From Knufia peltigerae (taxonomy: Eukaryota; Ascomycota; Eurotiomycetes; Chaetothyriales; Trichomeriaceae), in NCBI GenBank assembly GCA_030247855.1, contig JAPDRN010000171.1, forward strand, positions 1 through 64,000: a stretch of DNA of 64,000 nucleotides. The letters run 5' to 3'. A program made the position numbers and the translations under genes. The notes under the pieces are model-generated. The model saw nothing but the letters and a program-made list of their open reading frames with translations. It did no database searches and was not told where the DNA came from. Shown here in pieces: positions 21,764-32,968 of the stretch; position 1 is the stretch's first letter; each line of letters starts with the position of its first letter.

Positions 21764-23926
21764 TCAATCAGACTCAAGCTCAGGCTCTCGGTCGCTCTTT
21801 TGCCTAATGTCTCTCCAGCCCATTGCCCAACTGCAGATGAACGCTCCCCCCGCCGCTCCACATACAAGGTAGAAGACATGGTCAACGCTAACACTGAAGG
21901 CCTTGACAACACCAGCCACTTGGTCCGGGGTGACAACCTTTGCGAACTCGGTGGCTCCGGCCGCTAGTACCGCATCAACGTTGGCGCCTGGAGCATACTG
22001 TGGGATTTTTGTCTTCAGGCTGTTACTGAAAACGGTCTGCGCGATAGTAAGAAACACTGCCGCTCCAAAATTCTGAGAGAAGAGAAGTATCGCCATGGCG
22101 ATTGGTGAGTCTGCCGCCGGAGTGAGTGCCTGAAGAGCGACGTAGACCTAGAAGGCGACCAGAAATTAGTCAATATACGTCAGGCTGCAGGATGGCCCAG
22201 CTTCCAACAAGGCACAGGGTATCACTCACGACCGGTGCTGCTGCTCCACATCCCACTCCGCCAATGATCTGGTATCCTACCCTCGGTCCAGTTGGGTATG
22301 TCGGCGTGAGCATCGAAAGTAGGCCGTACCCAATCGCAGCGAGGGAAGTGCCTACCAGAATGAAGGGGAGGAAGTACCCCAATATCGGAACTATTCAGGA
22401 GCGTGTCAGCCTAACGCACACGACAAGAGACCATCGCCTAAGTCGGGCAAAAGAAACACTCACCGCTAAGGCCTGTTACCATGGACATGGCAATCTGCGC
22501 AAGGACATTTGGCAGGATGTACACTCCACTCATCGTTGGCGTGGTGCCTTTGACGGCCTGAAACCAAATTGGGAGATAGTATCCTGCACAGATCAAGATT
22601 CCGACAATGAAGAACAATGTTAGACACGCCGACCATACAGTCCGCCGACGTAAGATTGGCAGGGGAATCATGGCGTCGTCGCCTTTATAGTACTCCCAAA
22701 TGAGAAAGATGGCGAACATGGCGGCGCTTCCACAAAAAAGCCCTATAACCGTGGCACTGTCCCAGGCGTGCTGTCCGCCTCCATACTGAAGAGCGAGGAA
22801 GAACTGAATAGACGCAGGGGCAAAGATGGCGAATCCGACGAGATCTAAGGTTTGGGTTAACATCTTCCGCAGTGTTTGCTCATCTGACTTCATGGATCCC
22901 CTGGGAATGCGGATGAAGAGAAGAATCCCAGCAACAACGGCGCCGATGGGAAGGTTGATGTAGAAGCCTCAGAAGTCAGCCTAAGTCCAAATCAAGAACT
23001 CGAGGGACCCTCCGCCGACATACATAAACGCCATGTCGCGTACTGAGTCAAAGCCCCGCCAATGAGAGGGCCACAGGCTTGACCGAGCTGGCCAACTATA
23101 CCCTAGGTCAGAAAGTGGACGTGGTATTTCTGGGTTCCGTGCTACTCACTTGCCATCAAAACGCCAAACATGGCTGCAAATGACGGTCAGTACGATTTCA
23201 AGTTCAGCCTGGGGGTTTAGTACCTGGCTGTCTTTCTTTCGGCAGACAAGCAGCAAAAATCGCTAAGCCACCGTTAAGCAATCCGGAAGCACCCAGTCCC
23301 GAAATAGCCCTCGCAACTATCAACATTGTCGAAGACGTTGCCACTGCGCACAGCAGAGATCCCAGTTCAAAGACGAAGAAGAAAGATAAAAAGGCCCACT
23401 ACAAGAGCCATTAGCAGAGATCTCTAATTGGTCAATTAGGGCTTCAGATGCTTACTTTGAGATTAAAATAGGTATAGATCTTTCCACTCAACGGTTGTAG
23501 AGATGCACTGTTTTGTAGGTTAGACTTCTCGATACATATGCAACGAATGGGTTGGCTGACCTTGCAAGCTGATAGGCACTCCCATACCAACCAACATCAA
23601 GAAGGGAGTGGAAATGATCTGTTATCTGAGGGATGGCCTGTGATTGATACCAGTAAGTTTGAGTTCGAACAGCCAAAGATGAACTTGTCGTCCCGTACAG
23701 TCACAATGACTGAGATATCGAGCATAATGACAAACTGGGTGAAAGTCATAGAGGCCAATATCAGGTAAAGCTTGAAGCCAGTCGGACGCTCCAATTTCTC
23801 AGGTTCGCTACTGAACTCGGCTCCTTTCCCAGAGTCCCTACGCGACCCTTGAGTTGCCCGTGGTTCTTCGTGTAGTCCGTCGGTATTGGCGTCCACCGCT
23901 GAGGGTGACGTCTCTTCAACACCCAT
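21764..23926 (-). CDS. MFS DHA2-family drug/H+ antiporter (14 TM)
   Basis: Nine-exon model on the minus strand: 23926-23699, 23637-23561, 23507-23456, 23398-23224, 23173-23150, 23095-23024, 22967-22464, 22390-22230, 22147-21764, giving 558 residues. Introns are 50-82 bp and exon 5 is only 24 bp. Splicing joins LDISVIVT to AIPQITDHFHSLLDVGWYGSAYQLA (the TM1 motif of DHA2) and restores QPLSGKIYTYFNLKW, LIVARAISGLGASGL, GQACGPLIGG and WRLCFYINLPIGAV. The N-terminal 60 residues are acidic and cytosolic. DHA2 carriers export toxic compounds or siderophores in exchange for protons. Another in-frame ATG at 23989 would add 21 residues. It lies just downstream of a Zn2Cys6 regulator on the same strand, a common regulator/efflux-pump arrangement. 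Confidence 0.88.
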
Positions 23927-24122
23927 GGTTTCGATTATTTCTCCGGCCCGTTGGTAGTAGACACGGCCCGGTACAACGACGATCTTCATGAAGGTAAACA
24001 ATTTTATATCTTCCTAGGATCGGAGGTGGCATGGTGTGCTGTGATGTGCGTCTATATGAACGGCGGAGTTCGGGTTTCTGAAATCCGGCGGAGACTTTCC
24101 CGTATGTGGACATGGACCATAA

Positions 24123-26135
24123 TTAATCAGACCACGAAGAAAGTATTTCTCTCAACCACACGTCGTCCAATGCCTCGAAAGCAGACGAGTCCTCAAAAGC
24201 TCCATACTCACCACCGGGGTCCATATTTGGATCTAGCCCCAACCCTGCAGATGCTCCTAGCTTTGAACCGCACCACAGCCGAACGGCCGTGAAGATCTTT
24301 ATCGTCCTGGTTGCAATGTTATCATCTGTTTCGTCAAAGCCGACATGTCGAGCTTGCTCCACGTTACTCAACAGCCGGTCCAGAATGCGATTTAGATCAA
24401 CGGTCGAGCGAACCAGTCCAACATCCCAGCTCGGATGCTCTAGGACGCTGAGTTTGTACAACACAACAACTGAACGTGAAAACTGCGTGAAGATGGGGAA
24501 TGATACGCCGACATATTCGGAGAATGGGATCTGAAAGAATTGATCAAAAGCCAACTTTACTGTGTTGAGGCAAGAGTAGAGAGCGTCGAGTGGCTGGAAC
24601 CCTACATTGAAATGCGTCGAGGTTAATTGCGACAAAGCCATTTCGCAGATGCTCAATTGTGCGTAGTACTTGGCTGCAAGAACCACTCCTACATAAAAGT
24701 AAGCAAAAAAATTCCACTAAATGGGAACATTACTAGGGATGACTGACCGTCTTGCTGAGCTTGAGGAGGAATGGCGGCCATAGTTCGCTGCACGTTCGAC
24801 TCAAGCGCTTTGAAGTAGAACGCCACGGGCACTTTTGAATCTAGTTTCGCAAGGTCCTCGTAACACCATGCGGCAGGTGGCAGACTTTGTGAAAGCTGTT
24901 GGAAGCGAACTTGAGCCAAGAACAGATCATCAAGCGGCCCTTCCTTGTTGTCATTCAGCACCTGGACGCATTGCTCCATATACTCGGTCCATTGCATTGC
25001 GTCGATGTTTGTGAGATAAGTCGCAACACTATTGTCCATCAGCAAAGACCGCAACAATGCCAGATGCCCTCAGCTTACGTCGAGCTCATAACGAAACAGC
25101 CTAGCACTGCGCGTCGCTCTTCTAATGTTGGACGTGCATCCGCTCGGCCCGTAAGTTGATGTGCTCGATCCGAGGCGTCGCCCTGTTTCGGTAGTAGGTT
25201 TGGATTCAGATGCAATGGTTTATTCAGGCGCAGATCAAACACTATCGTCATTGCCATATGTGTGAAACGTGACAGCAGCTTTGGAGAGTTGCTCAGGAGC
25301 TGCTCGTTGCCCCTGGGAAATATGAGCTTGGAAACAACAACAACCAGAAGTCCTAGAGGAATGTTTACCATGCCAGATATGTCAGGAGGCCAAGGAGGAG
25401 GTCAATATTTGGTTCACTGGCATTGTCAATCATCATTCGCTGGGCTACTGTTCGCCGAATTTCTCTGAAGAGAGACATCTTCTTCGAAGTAGCCTTTATC
25501 GCGACGGCGACAATACATAAAGATAGAAAAGGTCTGTGTTGTCGTAGCCTTGACGCATTCATATCATTAGGTAAATGGATAAACGCAAAGGAGCCCAGCA
25601 TCTGTGTTTTGAACATGTCGAAGCATTTTTCCGCTTCTTCAAAAGGAAGGTTGAGGTCCTCATCAACAGCCAACATCATCGATTCGGGAGTAAGGGTCGC
25701 TGCTGAGGTGACGACGAACCCTGAGACGTCGTTATCTCTTGACGCTGAGATAGACCCGACGGACTCTGGAGCCGAGGGTCCGAATGCGGAATCTCTGGTA
25801 AGAGGTCCATCACTCGAGGATTGAGTAACGGATCGTAGCAGGGAAGTCACCTCCTCTAGACGATCCTCCAAAAGAGTGATCCTAGATGCCGCATTTCGGT
25901 CTGCCCGGCGTTTCCGTGTCGAGTCAGACGCACGACACTGTTTGTGAAGTCGGTAACACCGTTCACATTCGGCACGTCCAGGACGTCGGAGACATTTGCA
26001 TTTCGATGTGGCGCAATTCGTACATGATTGACCATATGCCGTTGGCTTGACTACACTTGATTGGGACGGTGGTGATGAGTTTATACTTGTCATTGCCCTG
26101 GTTTGGAAGGTAGAAAAGAAATCGGAGTTGGACAT
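24123..26135 (-). CDS. Zn2Cys6 transcription factor with fungal TF middle domain
   Basis: Spliced model on the minus strand: 26135-25369, 25312-25079, 25028-24748, 24688-24123, giving 615 residues. The zinc cluster starts at about residue 37: CTNC-x6-C-x8-C-x2-C-x6-C (SCTNCATSKCKC...ECERC...C), followed by a basic linker RKRRADRNAASR and a short coiled coil ITLLEDRLEEVTSLL for dimerisation. The middle region has the blocks FIHLP, RPFLSLCIVAVA, LLTYLAWGNEQL and LSRFTHMAMTIVFDLRLNKP, typical of the fungal-specific TF domain. Introns of 50-59 bp restore these. It should bind CGG-type repeats in the nucleus. The adjacent DHA2 pump, 196 bp downstream on the same strand, is a likely target by context. 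Confidence 0.9.
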
Positions 26136-26744
26136 GCCGAAGTTTCAGAGCGCAATATCAGTGCGATCATATCATATCTCAAGCGTCTCCAAACTCCTCT
26201 GAGACTAGACTATGAGTTATGATATCGACGAAAGGGTGACATGCTGCATAGATGATCACGAAGATCAACAAGCTACCCTAGAACGAGGAAGGCTGCGAAG
26301 GTGCCGAAGCTGATCGGATTTCGATGTTCTCAATCCCGTTCGAAGTTGCAATCGCATGACCAGAGAGACCAGATCATGCCGCTTTACTGAGGCAAATTAC
26401 GTAGCGTGCCAAAATACTCCTTGCCGCTTTTCCCGTCAATCTGTCCTAGTAGCCCTCCATATTTCTTTCTTTGCTCTTTGATATATCCCTTCGCATATTG
26501 CCAATGGCGGGAGATGGTGGTTGAAGTTACCCAACGATGATATTGGACATTTCGGCGCAAATAATGCTTCCCCAAAAATGATTTCCGACGCAGGCAGCTG
26601 ATTGTTCAATCGACACATCTGATCAATTTGTCGATGACCTCAACCACAACGATTCACCTGGAGGATTGCCTACTGGCGATGGCTTTGACGTAAGTCAACC
26701 TCCTGTGAATCAGTCCGTAATGATGATTGCATGGTATACTTTGC
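26136..26744. other. Intergenic
   Basis: No gene is supported. It should include the promoter of the Zn2Cys6 gene and the 3' flank of the bZIP gene. Confidence 0.45.
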
Positions 26745-28325
26745 TCATCCGACGGCAAAATCTGACCCTGCATCCCAGTTGCAGATATCTGACAAGGAGA
26801 ATAATTCATCGAGCTGGTCAGAATCAACATCTTTCTCGTGAGGGTCTTCCGGTAGAGGCAGAAGCAGAGCCCAGCGCGTTGTATTCCACGACCCTGAACT
26901 TTTCTCGGAACTGACTAGATGGATAGGCCGTTCAATCACCTGTGCAGGCATAATATCGTCGTATGTCTCGGGAAAGCTCTCGAAGAACTTCGAGTCCATC
27001 CTCCACATTTGTATCTCGTACAGGTGATGGTTGAACATGCCCGAAAACTCATACAGCCCAGTGTTCGAATCGAGGCTCACAATATCGTGGACAGTATATG
27101 GCCAGCAAAATCGGAAAGAGTAGATGACTTCGGTCCAGAATTTGTTCGTTTGCGTCAAGTTCTGGCAAAGCACGGCGCGTTCTCGTAACCCGGGCCTGTG
27201 GAAACCAAGATCAGCAACAGCAAATTCAGCTGCGCAGGGATGGCAGCCTTACCACGGTAGGACGTCTATTGCCAAAGCATGCGGGAGGTAGTACTGTGAG
27301 GGACTGCAAATTACACATTAGTGGATGTCATCGTCCACGTGTCGAGGCTTCTTACCGTGGACGATACCATGGGGGTAAGCTCTCGTATGAAGCAGCTTTA
27401 ACAAGACACTAGGAGTTGTTTGCGATCAGCAACGTCTTGCCGGGGCGAGGTGGATGAGTATATGACTTACGAGCAGCAACGAATGAATCATCCGTAGTGT
27501 GCATAGTCGAGTGATGGTCCCGCTTAAGTGGAAGATGCGTTTGTCCAGGAGTTGTAATATCTGCCACAAAGGGCAACACCACTGGTTTGAGGATGTCGCG
27601 GTAGGAAGATCCCAGCCAAAAAGGACACCCCGAATCAAGGCGTCCTGGTTTAAACTGGGATCTCCGCATACAGTGGTCCCAGACAGCCCTCGTGCTGCGG
27701 TAACGGCATTGTTGAAGATGTTTTGGCAGTCATCACCGCCCGGTGCTATTTTTCGTCGCGGCATTTGAGAAGAAGCCTTGCTGACAGTCAGGTGCTTAGT
27801 GACCGTGCCACCATCTCCATTCTCGTCAAGCTGATTTAGCAGTAAATCTTCGTCGATCATTCCTATGAGCGCTTCGTTGGCAGGAGTTGTCGTGCTAATA
27901 TCTGAATGCACGGAGTTCAAACTCGGGACCTTGGGTTCAGCAGCATTGTACCGACCCGGCTGAGTCGCCGACATCCATCCTGGGGCAGGTAGGATGGAGA
28001 ATGAAGTTGATGTATTACTCCAGGTGCCCACGGAGGCTGGATTTCCCAAGGCGCAGCTACGGTCCTGGGTCGGTAACGTTTCGCTGATAGGTTCGGGCCT
28101 CTCGTCTCGTTGGGACGAAATCATATAGGCTCTTTCAAGCTCGGCACTGAGTTCTTCCAGTCTGGATTCGAGACCAGCCACACGATCAGCGACTTGAGTC
28201 CTTCGCTTCTTTGCACGTAGGCGGTCGATGGCACGCTTTCTTTCGCGCTGAGCGGTGGTCAATTTTCGTCCTGAAGCCCATTGTTCTCCGTTGGAATTGT
28301 GGGATTTCAATTGTCGTGATGACAT
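26745..28325 (-). CDS. bZIP-type transcription factor with DUF3425 domain
   Basis: Spliced model on the minus strand: 28325-27471, 27408-27356, 27303-27253, 27195-26745, giving 469 residues. The start is the first ATG of the frame. The N-terminus has a basic stretch QRERKRAIDRLRAKKRR (about 26-42), then a Leu/Ala heptad region VAGLESRLEELSAELERA. The usual Asn of bZIP basic regions is not obvious, as in many DUF3425-type bZIP proteins. The C-terminal half, rebuilt over three short introns (52-62 bp), matches DUF3425: TRLCTLRMIHSLLL, YYLPHALAIDVLPWPGLRERAV, then a region around WPYTVHDIVSLD. It lies between a Zn2Cys6 gene and the acetate-carrier gene, all leftward. Confidence 0.82.
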
Positions 28326-28953
28326 TACTTTGGCAAGAAAACCATCGAATTGAGGACCGCCAAACTCGCGGGTGTTGGTATCAGCTCTTGTGGTGCACAG
28401 AACATTATCCGTTTGCTCACTTTTCTCAGGAAGATATGAAGAATTGGAAAGTTGGAGGCGAGGCTGGGCGTTGGGAATGAATGCAAGGGCCCCAGACCAA
28501 ACCCCGCGCGTGCCGGGGTGGTCGTGGGGTGTCAAGCCCCAACCGGTATCGTCGAGACTTAAGGCAGGGGATCAACTGTGTGCGACTCGCACATAAGTGG
28601 GTCCAAGCTTAAGACCAAACAAGCCACAAATCTTTCAAGCGAAATATCTTTTCAAGGCTGTCCAACATCTGAACCGATTGCAATCGATCGGGGAGACGGG
28701 TCGGAGAAACATGTCCTTGGGAGACTTTGCTATCTCTTCCCTCATACTCAGCCAAGATCTACATCTAAGTAAAGACACCCAACTGCCGAAAAGAACAGTG
28801 CCTTTGAAAATCTGGCAGCCAACCACTGTCACACTCTCCAGAACCTACGTCAATCCCATCTACCTATGGATAATCCAAGTCTCACCGCTTCATGGCTATC
28901 CCCCATTTCACCTTTGGTATCTTCCGAACGATACTGCAATGTTGGTGGAATAT
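28326..28953. promoter_or_regulatory. Promoter region of the bZIP gene
   Basis: This 628-bp spacer holds the near-palindrome GTGCGACTCGCAC at 28580-28592, about 255 bp before the bZIP start codon. No gene is supported; the rightward open frames overlap the carrier's end and lack domains. Confidence 0.5.
28580..28592. promoter_or_regulatory. Near-palindrome GTGCGACTCGCAC, copy 1
   Basis: Six-base arms GTGCGA and TCGCAC flank a central C. An identical 13-mer is at 30625-30637. It is a candidate transcription-factor site; no function has been shown. Confidence 0.5.
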
Positions 28954-30037
28954 CTACGCTTCGTGATCCGGTGTCCTTCTTCTCGCTCCCCTTTCCCAAT
29001 AATGTGACAAGTCACCAACAGGAAGAAAGAAAGGATACTGCATCTCGGCAGCCATCATGACGATTGTCATATACCATGCCAAAACACCCGTGACGAAAAT
29101 AAGAGCACCCCCAGCCTGGACGGAAGGTTAGTGTTGGTATAGATTTACCGAGGGGAGTTCGACGTCTTTCTTGACGCTTACCTTTTGCAACTGTCCAGCA
29201 AGCTCTAGGTCGCCCGTGCTGAGCTTCCAGTATGCCCCACTGAGGACCCAGGCACCTGCAGTGATGCTAACAAACATCATGACGAAGACCATGTTTGTCC
29301 TGAGGGACAGGACGAGGAAAGTCAAAAGCGCAAACCCCCAGACAATCAGGTACAGAGCAATGACGGCATTGAACTCGCTCGAGAGTGCCCCAGAAGGGCC
29401 ACCGTTGGTAGAAGCATAAGGTGCGTCGAGGTTCAAGGTAGGCAGCTGCAACATGCCAAAACTCAACCAGAACACGGCGAGCACGCCGAATGCCACCATA
29501 GGGAAAAAGTTGCCCATGATCCATTCAAAAACGCAGGCGAGTAGCAGAAGTATCGGACCAACGAAGAAGAAAATCCCGCTGAAAGACATTGGGAGTCAGT
29601 AATCGAACTTCCGTAGTTATCGACAAGTCCCGAGAAACGCTCACACTACTGGTGTGAGCCCACTTGCCCCACCCCAACCCATCAAGACCATGGCAAAGGT
29701 CATATCAGCGATGACGAAGCTGTGAATGTGTTGTGTCAGAGAGGCTGAGTGCCACCAAAATGAATGTCGTTGGAAACTTACCCAGCGAACCCCAGTGGTG
29801 TTGGATTGGCGAAACGCTTGATATTGTCTCCGGCACGAGGGATTTTAGGAGTCAGGTATAGCTGCGCGCGTATCATTTCTCAGCGTGCGTCTGGCAATGT
29901 GGCCAAGGATACCAAGATACCTTCTCAAAGAGCTCAGGACTCATGGACACAGCTCCGTTGGACATCGTCTGGGTCATTGACGGTTCTTTTTTGGCCATAT
30001 CGGCCTCGATGAAATCAGAACGAATAGGTGAGCCCAT
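28954..30037 (-). CDS. GPR1/FUN34/YaaH (AceTr) acetate/monocarboxylate carrier
   Basis: Spliced model on the minus strand: 30037-29921, 29861-29782, 29719-29645, 29578-29182, 29115-28954, giving 276 residues. Introns are 59-66 bp. The family signature appears as NPTPLGFAGF (canonical NPAPLGL) just before TM1, followed by six membrane helices: FVIADMTFAMVLMGWGG, VVGIFFFVGPILLLLACVFEW, GNFFPMVAFGVLAVFWLSFGM, AVIALYLIVWGFALLTFLVLS, VFVMMFVSITAGAWVLSGAYW and GALIFVTGVLAWYMTIVMM. Homologs such as Aspergillus AcpA and yeast Ady2 transport acetate or related acids across the plasma membrane. The N-terminal 60 residues are cytosolic. It faces away from the P450 gene across 878 bp. Confidence 0.9.
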
Positions 30038-30624
30038 TTTTGCGTAGATTGATCTTGTGATGGTGGTTATTGAATTGATTGTGTACTGCAAAGACGTGAA
30101 GGGTCATTTCTGTCTTCTTATATACAACATCCCCCATGGGGGAGCCTTGCTGTTTTCGATAGGCCAGCTGAACGTCGATCCCCTGAAGTGACCGATCCGG
30201 CCAGTTGATCGGTTCATCCGAGATCGACGACCAGTATAACTTTTGCATCGGACCGAGTATATTGGTCCCTCCATTATACGGTAATGACTGTGCTCATAGC
30301 TAGGCATCTACTCATTGACTAGATTAAATGGTCACTAGAGGATTATGCGTCCACATCCGGCCGGTCGGGAAAATTGGTTGGTTGCCTATGGGGAGAGGAA
30401 AAACCTTGCTCCACACCACTCCGTATTGCCCCGGGACTCAAACTATGGGGTGCTTCACGTCAGTTTCCTCCGACACCTGTTCGGCAAATGGGAGGAGTAG
30501 GCCTTTGTTTGTTGCGTACTAGGAAGAATGGCATACGGACTATTTGCTTAGCCTTCGGACCGACTGCTCAGGCACGAGGAGGGATAGAGATCAAACAGTG
30601 GATCTTGACCCCTTTTGGGAGTTT

Positions 30625-30637
30625 GTGCGACTCGCAC
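30625..30637. promoter_or_regulatory. Near-palindrome GTGCGACTCGCAC, copy 2
   Basis: This is identical over 13 bases to the site at 28580. It lies about 290 bp before the P450 start and 590 bp before the acetate-carrier start. A degenerate third copy follows 50 bp later. Confidence 0.5.
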
Positions 30638-30854
30638 GACCTAGATATACAATCGAATTAAGCAATCATCATCCCCGTGGGGTGCCATGCGACCTCGCAC
30701 ATAGTCCAAAGTCCCCAAGCTTTATTGCTTCAGTATGTAGACGATAAGGGTCTCGTCTTAGAGAGCGACTCGTACCGACATCCCATGACGAGGATCTGTC
30801 GAGTTTGAAGGTATATGAAGTTTCACAGGATGAAAGATGCTTGAAGAGTATGCC

Positions 30855-30862
30855 TATAAAAG
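30855..30862 (+). promoter_or_regulatory. TATA box of the P450 gene
   Basis: TATAAAAG lies 61 bp before the ATG at 30916, a normal distance for a fungal core promoter. Confidence 0.55.
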
Positions 30863-30915
30863 TACACGCGAGTCTATCTCAAAGTGAGTAACATGATATT
30901 CTAGTCCCGTACAAA

Positions 30916-32968
30916 ATGGGTCTCTTTTCATTTCATCTTGCCACTGATCGCCCGAACATGATACCACTCTTCGAAGAGGTTCTGCAGCTCGCGCAGAACT
31001 ATTGGCCAGGGCTCCTCGTCCTGTTCGTATTATCCCGTCTGGTTTTCAACAAGTATGGGAAGAGCTTGAACACCGTGCCTGGGCCGTTTCTCGCCGGTTT
31101 CACTGACCTATGGCGGTTTTTCGATGCACTTAACCGCAATCCCCATGACACACACATCAAGCTGCACGAACAGACAAGGTCACCCCTTGTACGCATCGGT
31201 CCCCGTACGGTGTCGGTGTCTGACCCGGCGTTGATCCCCAAGATCTATGGATTGAACTCTGGATTCACCAAGACAAAGTTCTACACCCTGCACATGCTAT
31301 CTTACAATGGGCAGTTCACCCCCAGCCTATTCACCACCCTGGATGAGGGTTACCATGCCAAATACAAGAGGCCGATCGCAAATGCCTACAGCATGTCCAC
31401 CATGGTCGATTTCGAGCCCCTTATTGACTCCACGAGTGAACTCTTCATGTCAAGACTGGATGAGTTTGTCGAGTCCAAAGCCACGTTCGATCTGGGACAG
31501 TGGCTGCAGATGTATGCGTTTGATGTCATGTGAGTGATCCTTTTTTCCCAAAATCTTGTGCTTTTTTAGCTCTAGGGCTTGCTAATCTATCTTTCACAGT
31601 GGTGAGGTCGTCTTCAGCAAGAGGCTTGGCTTTTTAGAAACAAGGTCAGATGTGGATGGTATCATGGCGGATATTCGTACCAAGGTGTTCTATGGCGGGA
31701 CTGTCTGTGATTTCCCTAAACCTATGAACCCATCCGTACATTGTATCATGCACTGACACTCTTAACCTGCTGCAGGTTGGTCAAATCCCCACTCTCGACA
31801 AATTCATAACCAAAAGCCCTCTCTTCTTAGCGCTCGCACCGACTCATCCCGTTGTCAAGTTCACCGTTGAAAGAATGAAGGAGAGGATCTCCGCTAGAGG
31901 GCAGGGAGTCGATGACAAGAGACGGGACTTCCTGACAAGGTGTTTCGAGGCTCAGTCGAAATACTCGGACTTGGTAACTGATCGGGTCATCCGTATGTGG
32001 AACATCGACAACGTCCTGGCTGGGAGTGACACCACTGGAATATCTTTGAGATCTGTGAGAAGTTCACCAAGCAACAAACGCATAGTCTGACTCCACTTTT
32101 GCTAACCATCAACAAAGATCTTCTACTACCTCATGAAATCGCCAGAGAGCATGAAAAAGGTCATCGAAGAGCTTGACCAAGCGGAGAAAGCCGGACAGCT
32201 GAGCGACTTTGTCACATGGAAAGAATCCAATAACCTGCCGTACTTACAGGCGTGTATCAAAGAAGCCCTTCGTAGGTCAACCGATGATCGGATCCTCTCT
32301 TGTAACTTGTCAGAGCCCTGGAAGCCAAGTACTGATACTGTACTCCGTAGGGATGCACCCTGCCGTTGGATTGCTCCTCGAGCGATACGTGCCAAAAGGG
32401 GGTGTAGAGCTTGCTGGAAAGTATATTCCTGAGGGTACAATTGTGGGAGTGAATCCCTGGGTCGCAGCGTAAGTCTTCAAGTTCCAACCAGTCAACCTGG
32501 CATGGACGCTGACACGAAGTCCATTTAGGCGGAACAAAGACGTCTACGGCTCCGATGCTGATACCTTCAAACCCGAAAGATGGCTCGAAGCCTCGCCAGA
32601 AAAGCTAGCGGAGATGGATCGCGCGAGTCTAACGGTGAGTTGGCCGTTTTTTTATTTCATTTACATATGGCATATTGAGTCGAAGCTGACATTTCACATC
32701 CAGTTTGGCCATGGGGCACGTTCATGCATCGGAAAAAACATCTCAATGCTTGAAATAGCAAAGCTTGTTCCACAGCTCTTGCGTCACTACGAGGTATGGT
32801 TCTTTTGTGGATTACCATGGTCAAAGTCCTGTTTCGTGGAGTCTCTTGACTGACGATCATTTACGTTTCAAGTTCACCTTTCCAAATCCAGACCACCAGT
32901 GGAAAGTTCGTGGAGGCTGGTTTGTTGGACAAGACAACTTTTGTGTTCAAATCCGGAGGCGCACTTGA
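30916..32968 (+). CDS. Cytochrome P450 monooxygenase (pisatin-demethylase-like)
   Basis: Eight-exon model: 30916-31529, 31600-31735, 31776-32054, 32118-32271, 32351-32468, 32529-32634, 32704-32793, 32873-32968, giving 530 residues. A membrane anchor (LLVLFVLSRLVF) and a Pro-rich hinge (TVPGPF) are at the N-terminus. The I-helix oxygen motif is AGSDTTG, the K-helix ExxR is EALR, then FKPERW, and the heme loop FGHGARSCIG with Cys near 477. It is an ER-bound haem-thiolate oxygenase using NADPH-P450 reductase. The C-terminal FTFPNPDHQW block is typical of the pisatin-demethylase/benzoate-hydroxylase-like group; the substrate is unknown. The second intron as modelled is only 40 bp. A donor at 31703 would give a more usual 73 bp and remove 11 residues, also in frame. 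Confidence 0.87.

Larger units (their letters stand above)
30038..30915. promoter_or_regulatory. Divergent promoter, acetate carrier / P450
   Basis: This 878-bp region separates two start codons. It holds a second GTGCGACTCGCAC at 30625-30637, a looser copy TGCGACcTCGCACATA at 30688-30703, and a TATA box for the P450 gene. No gene is seen. Confidence 0.55.
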
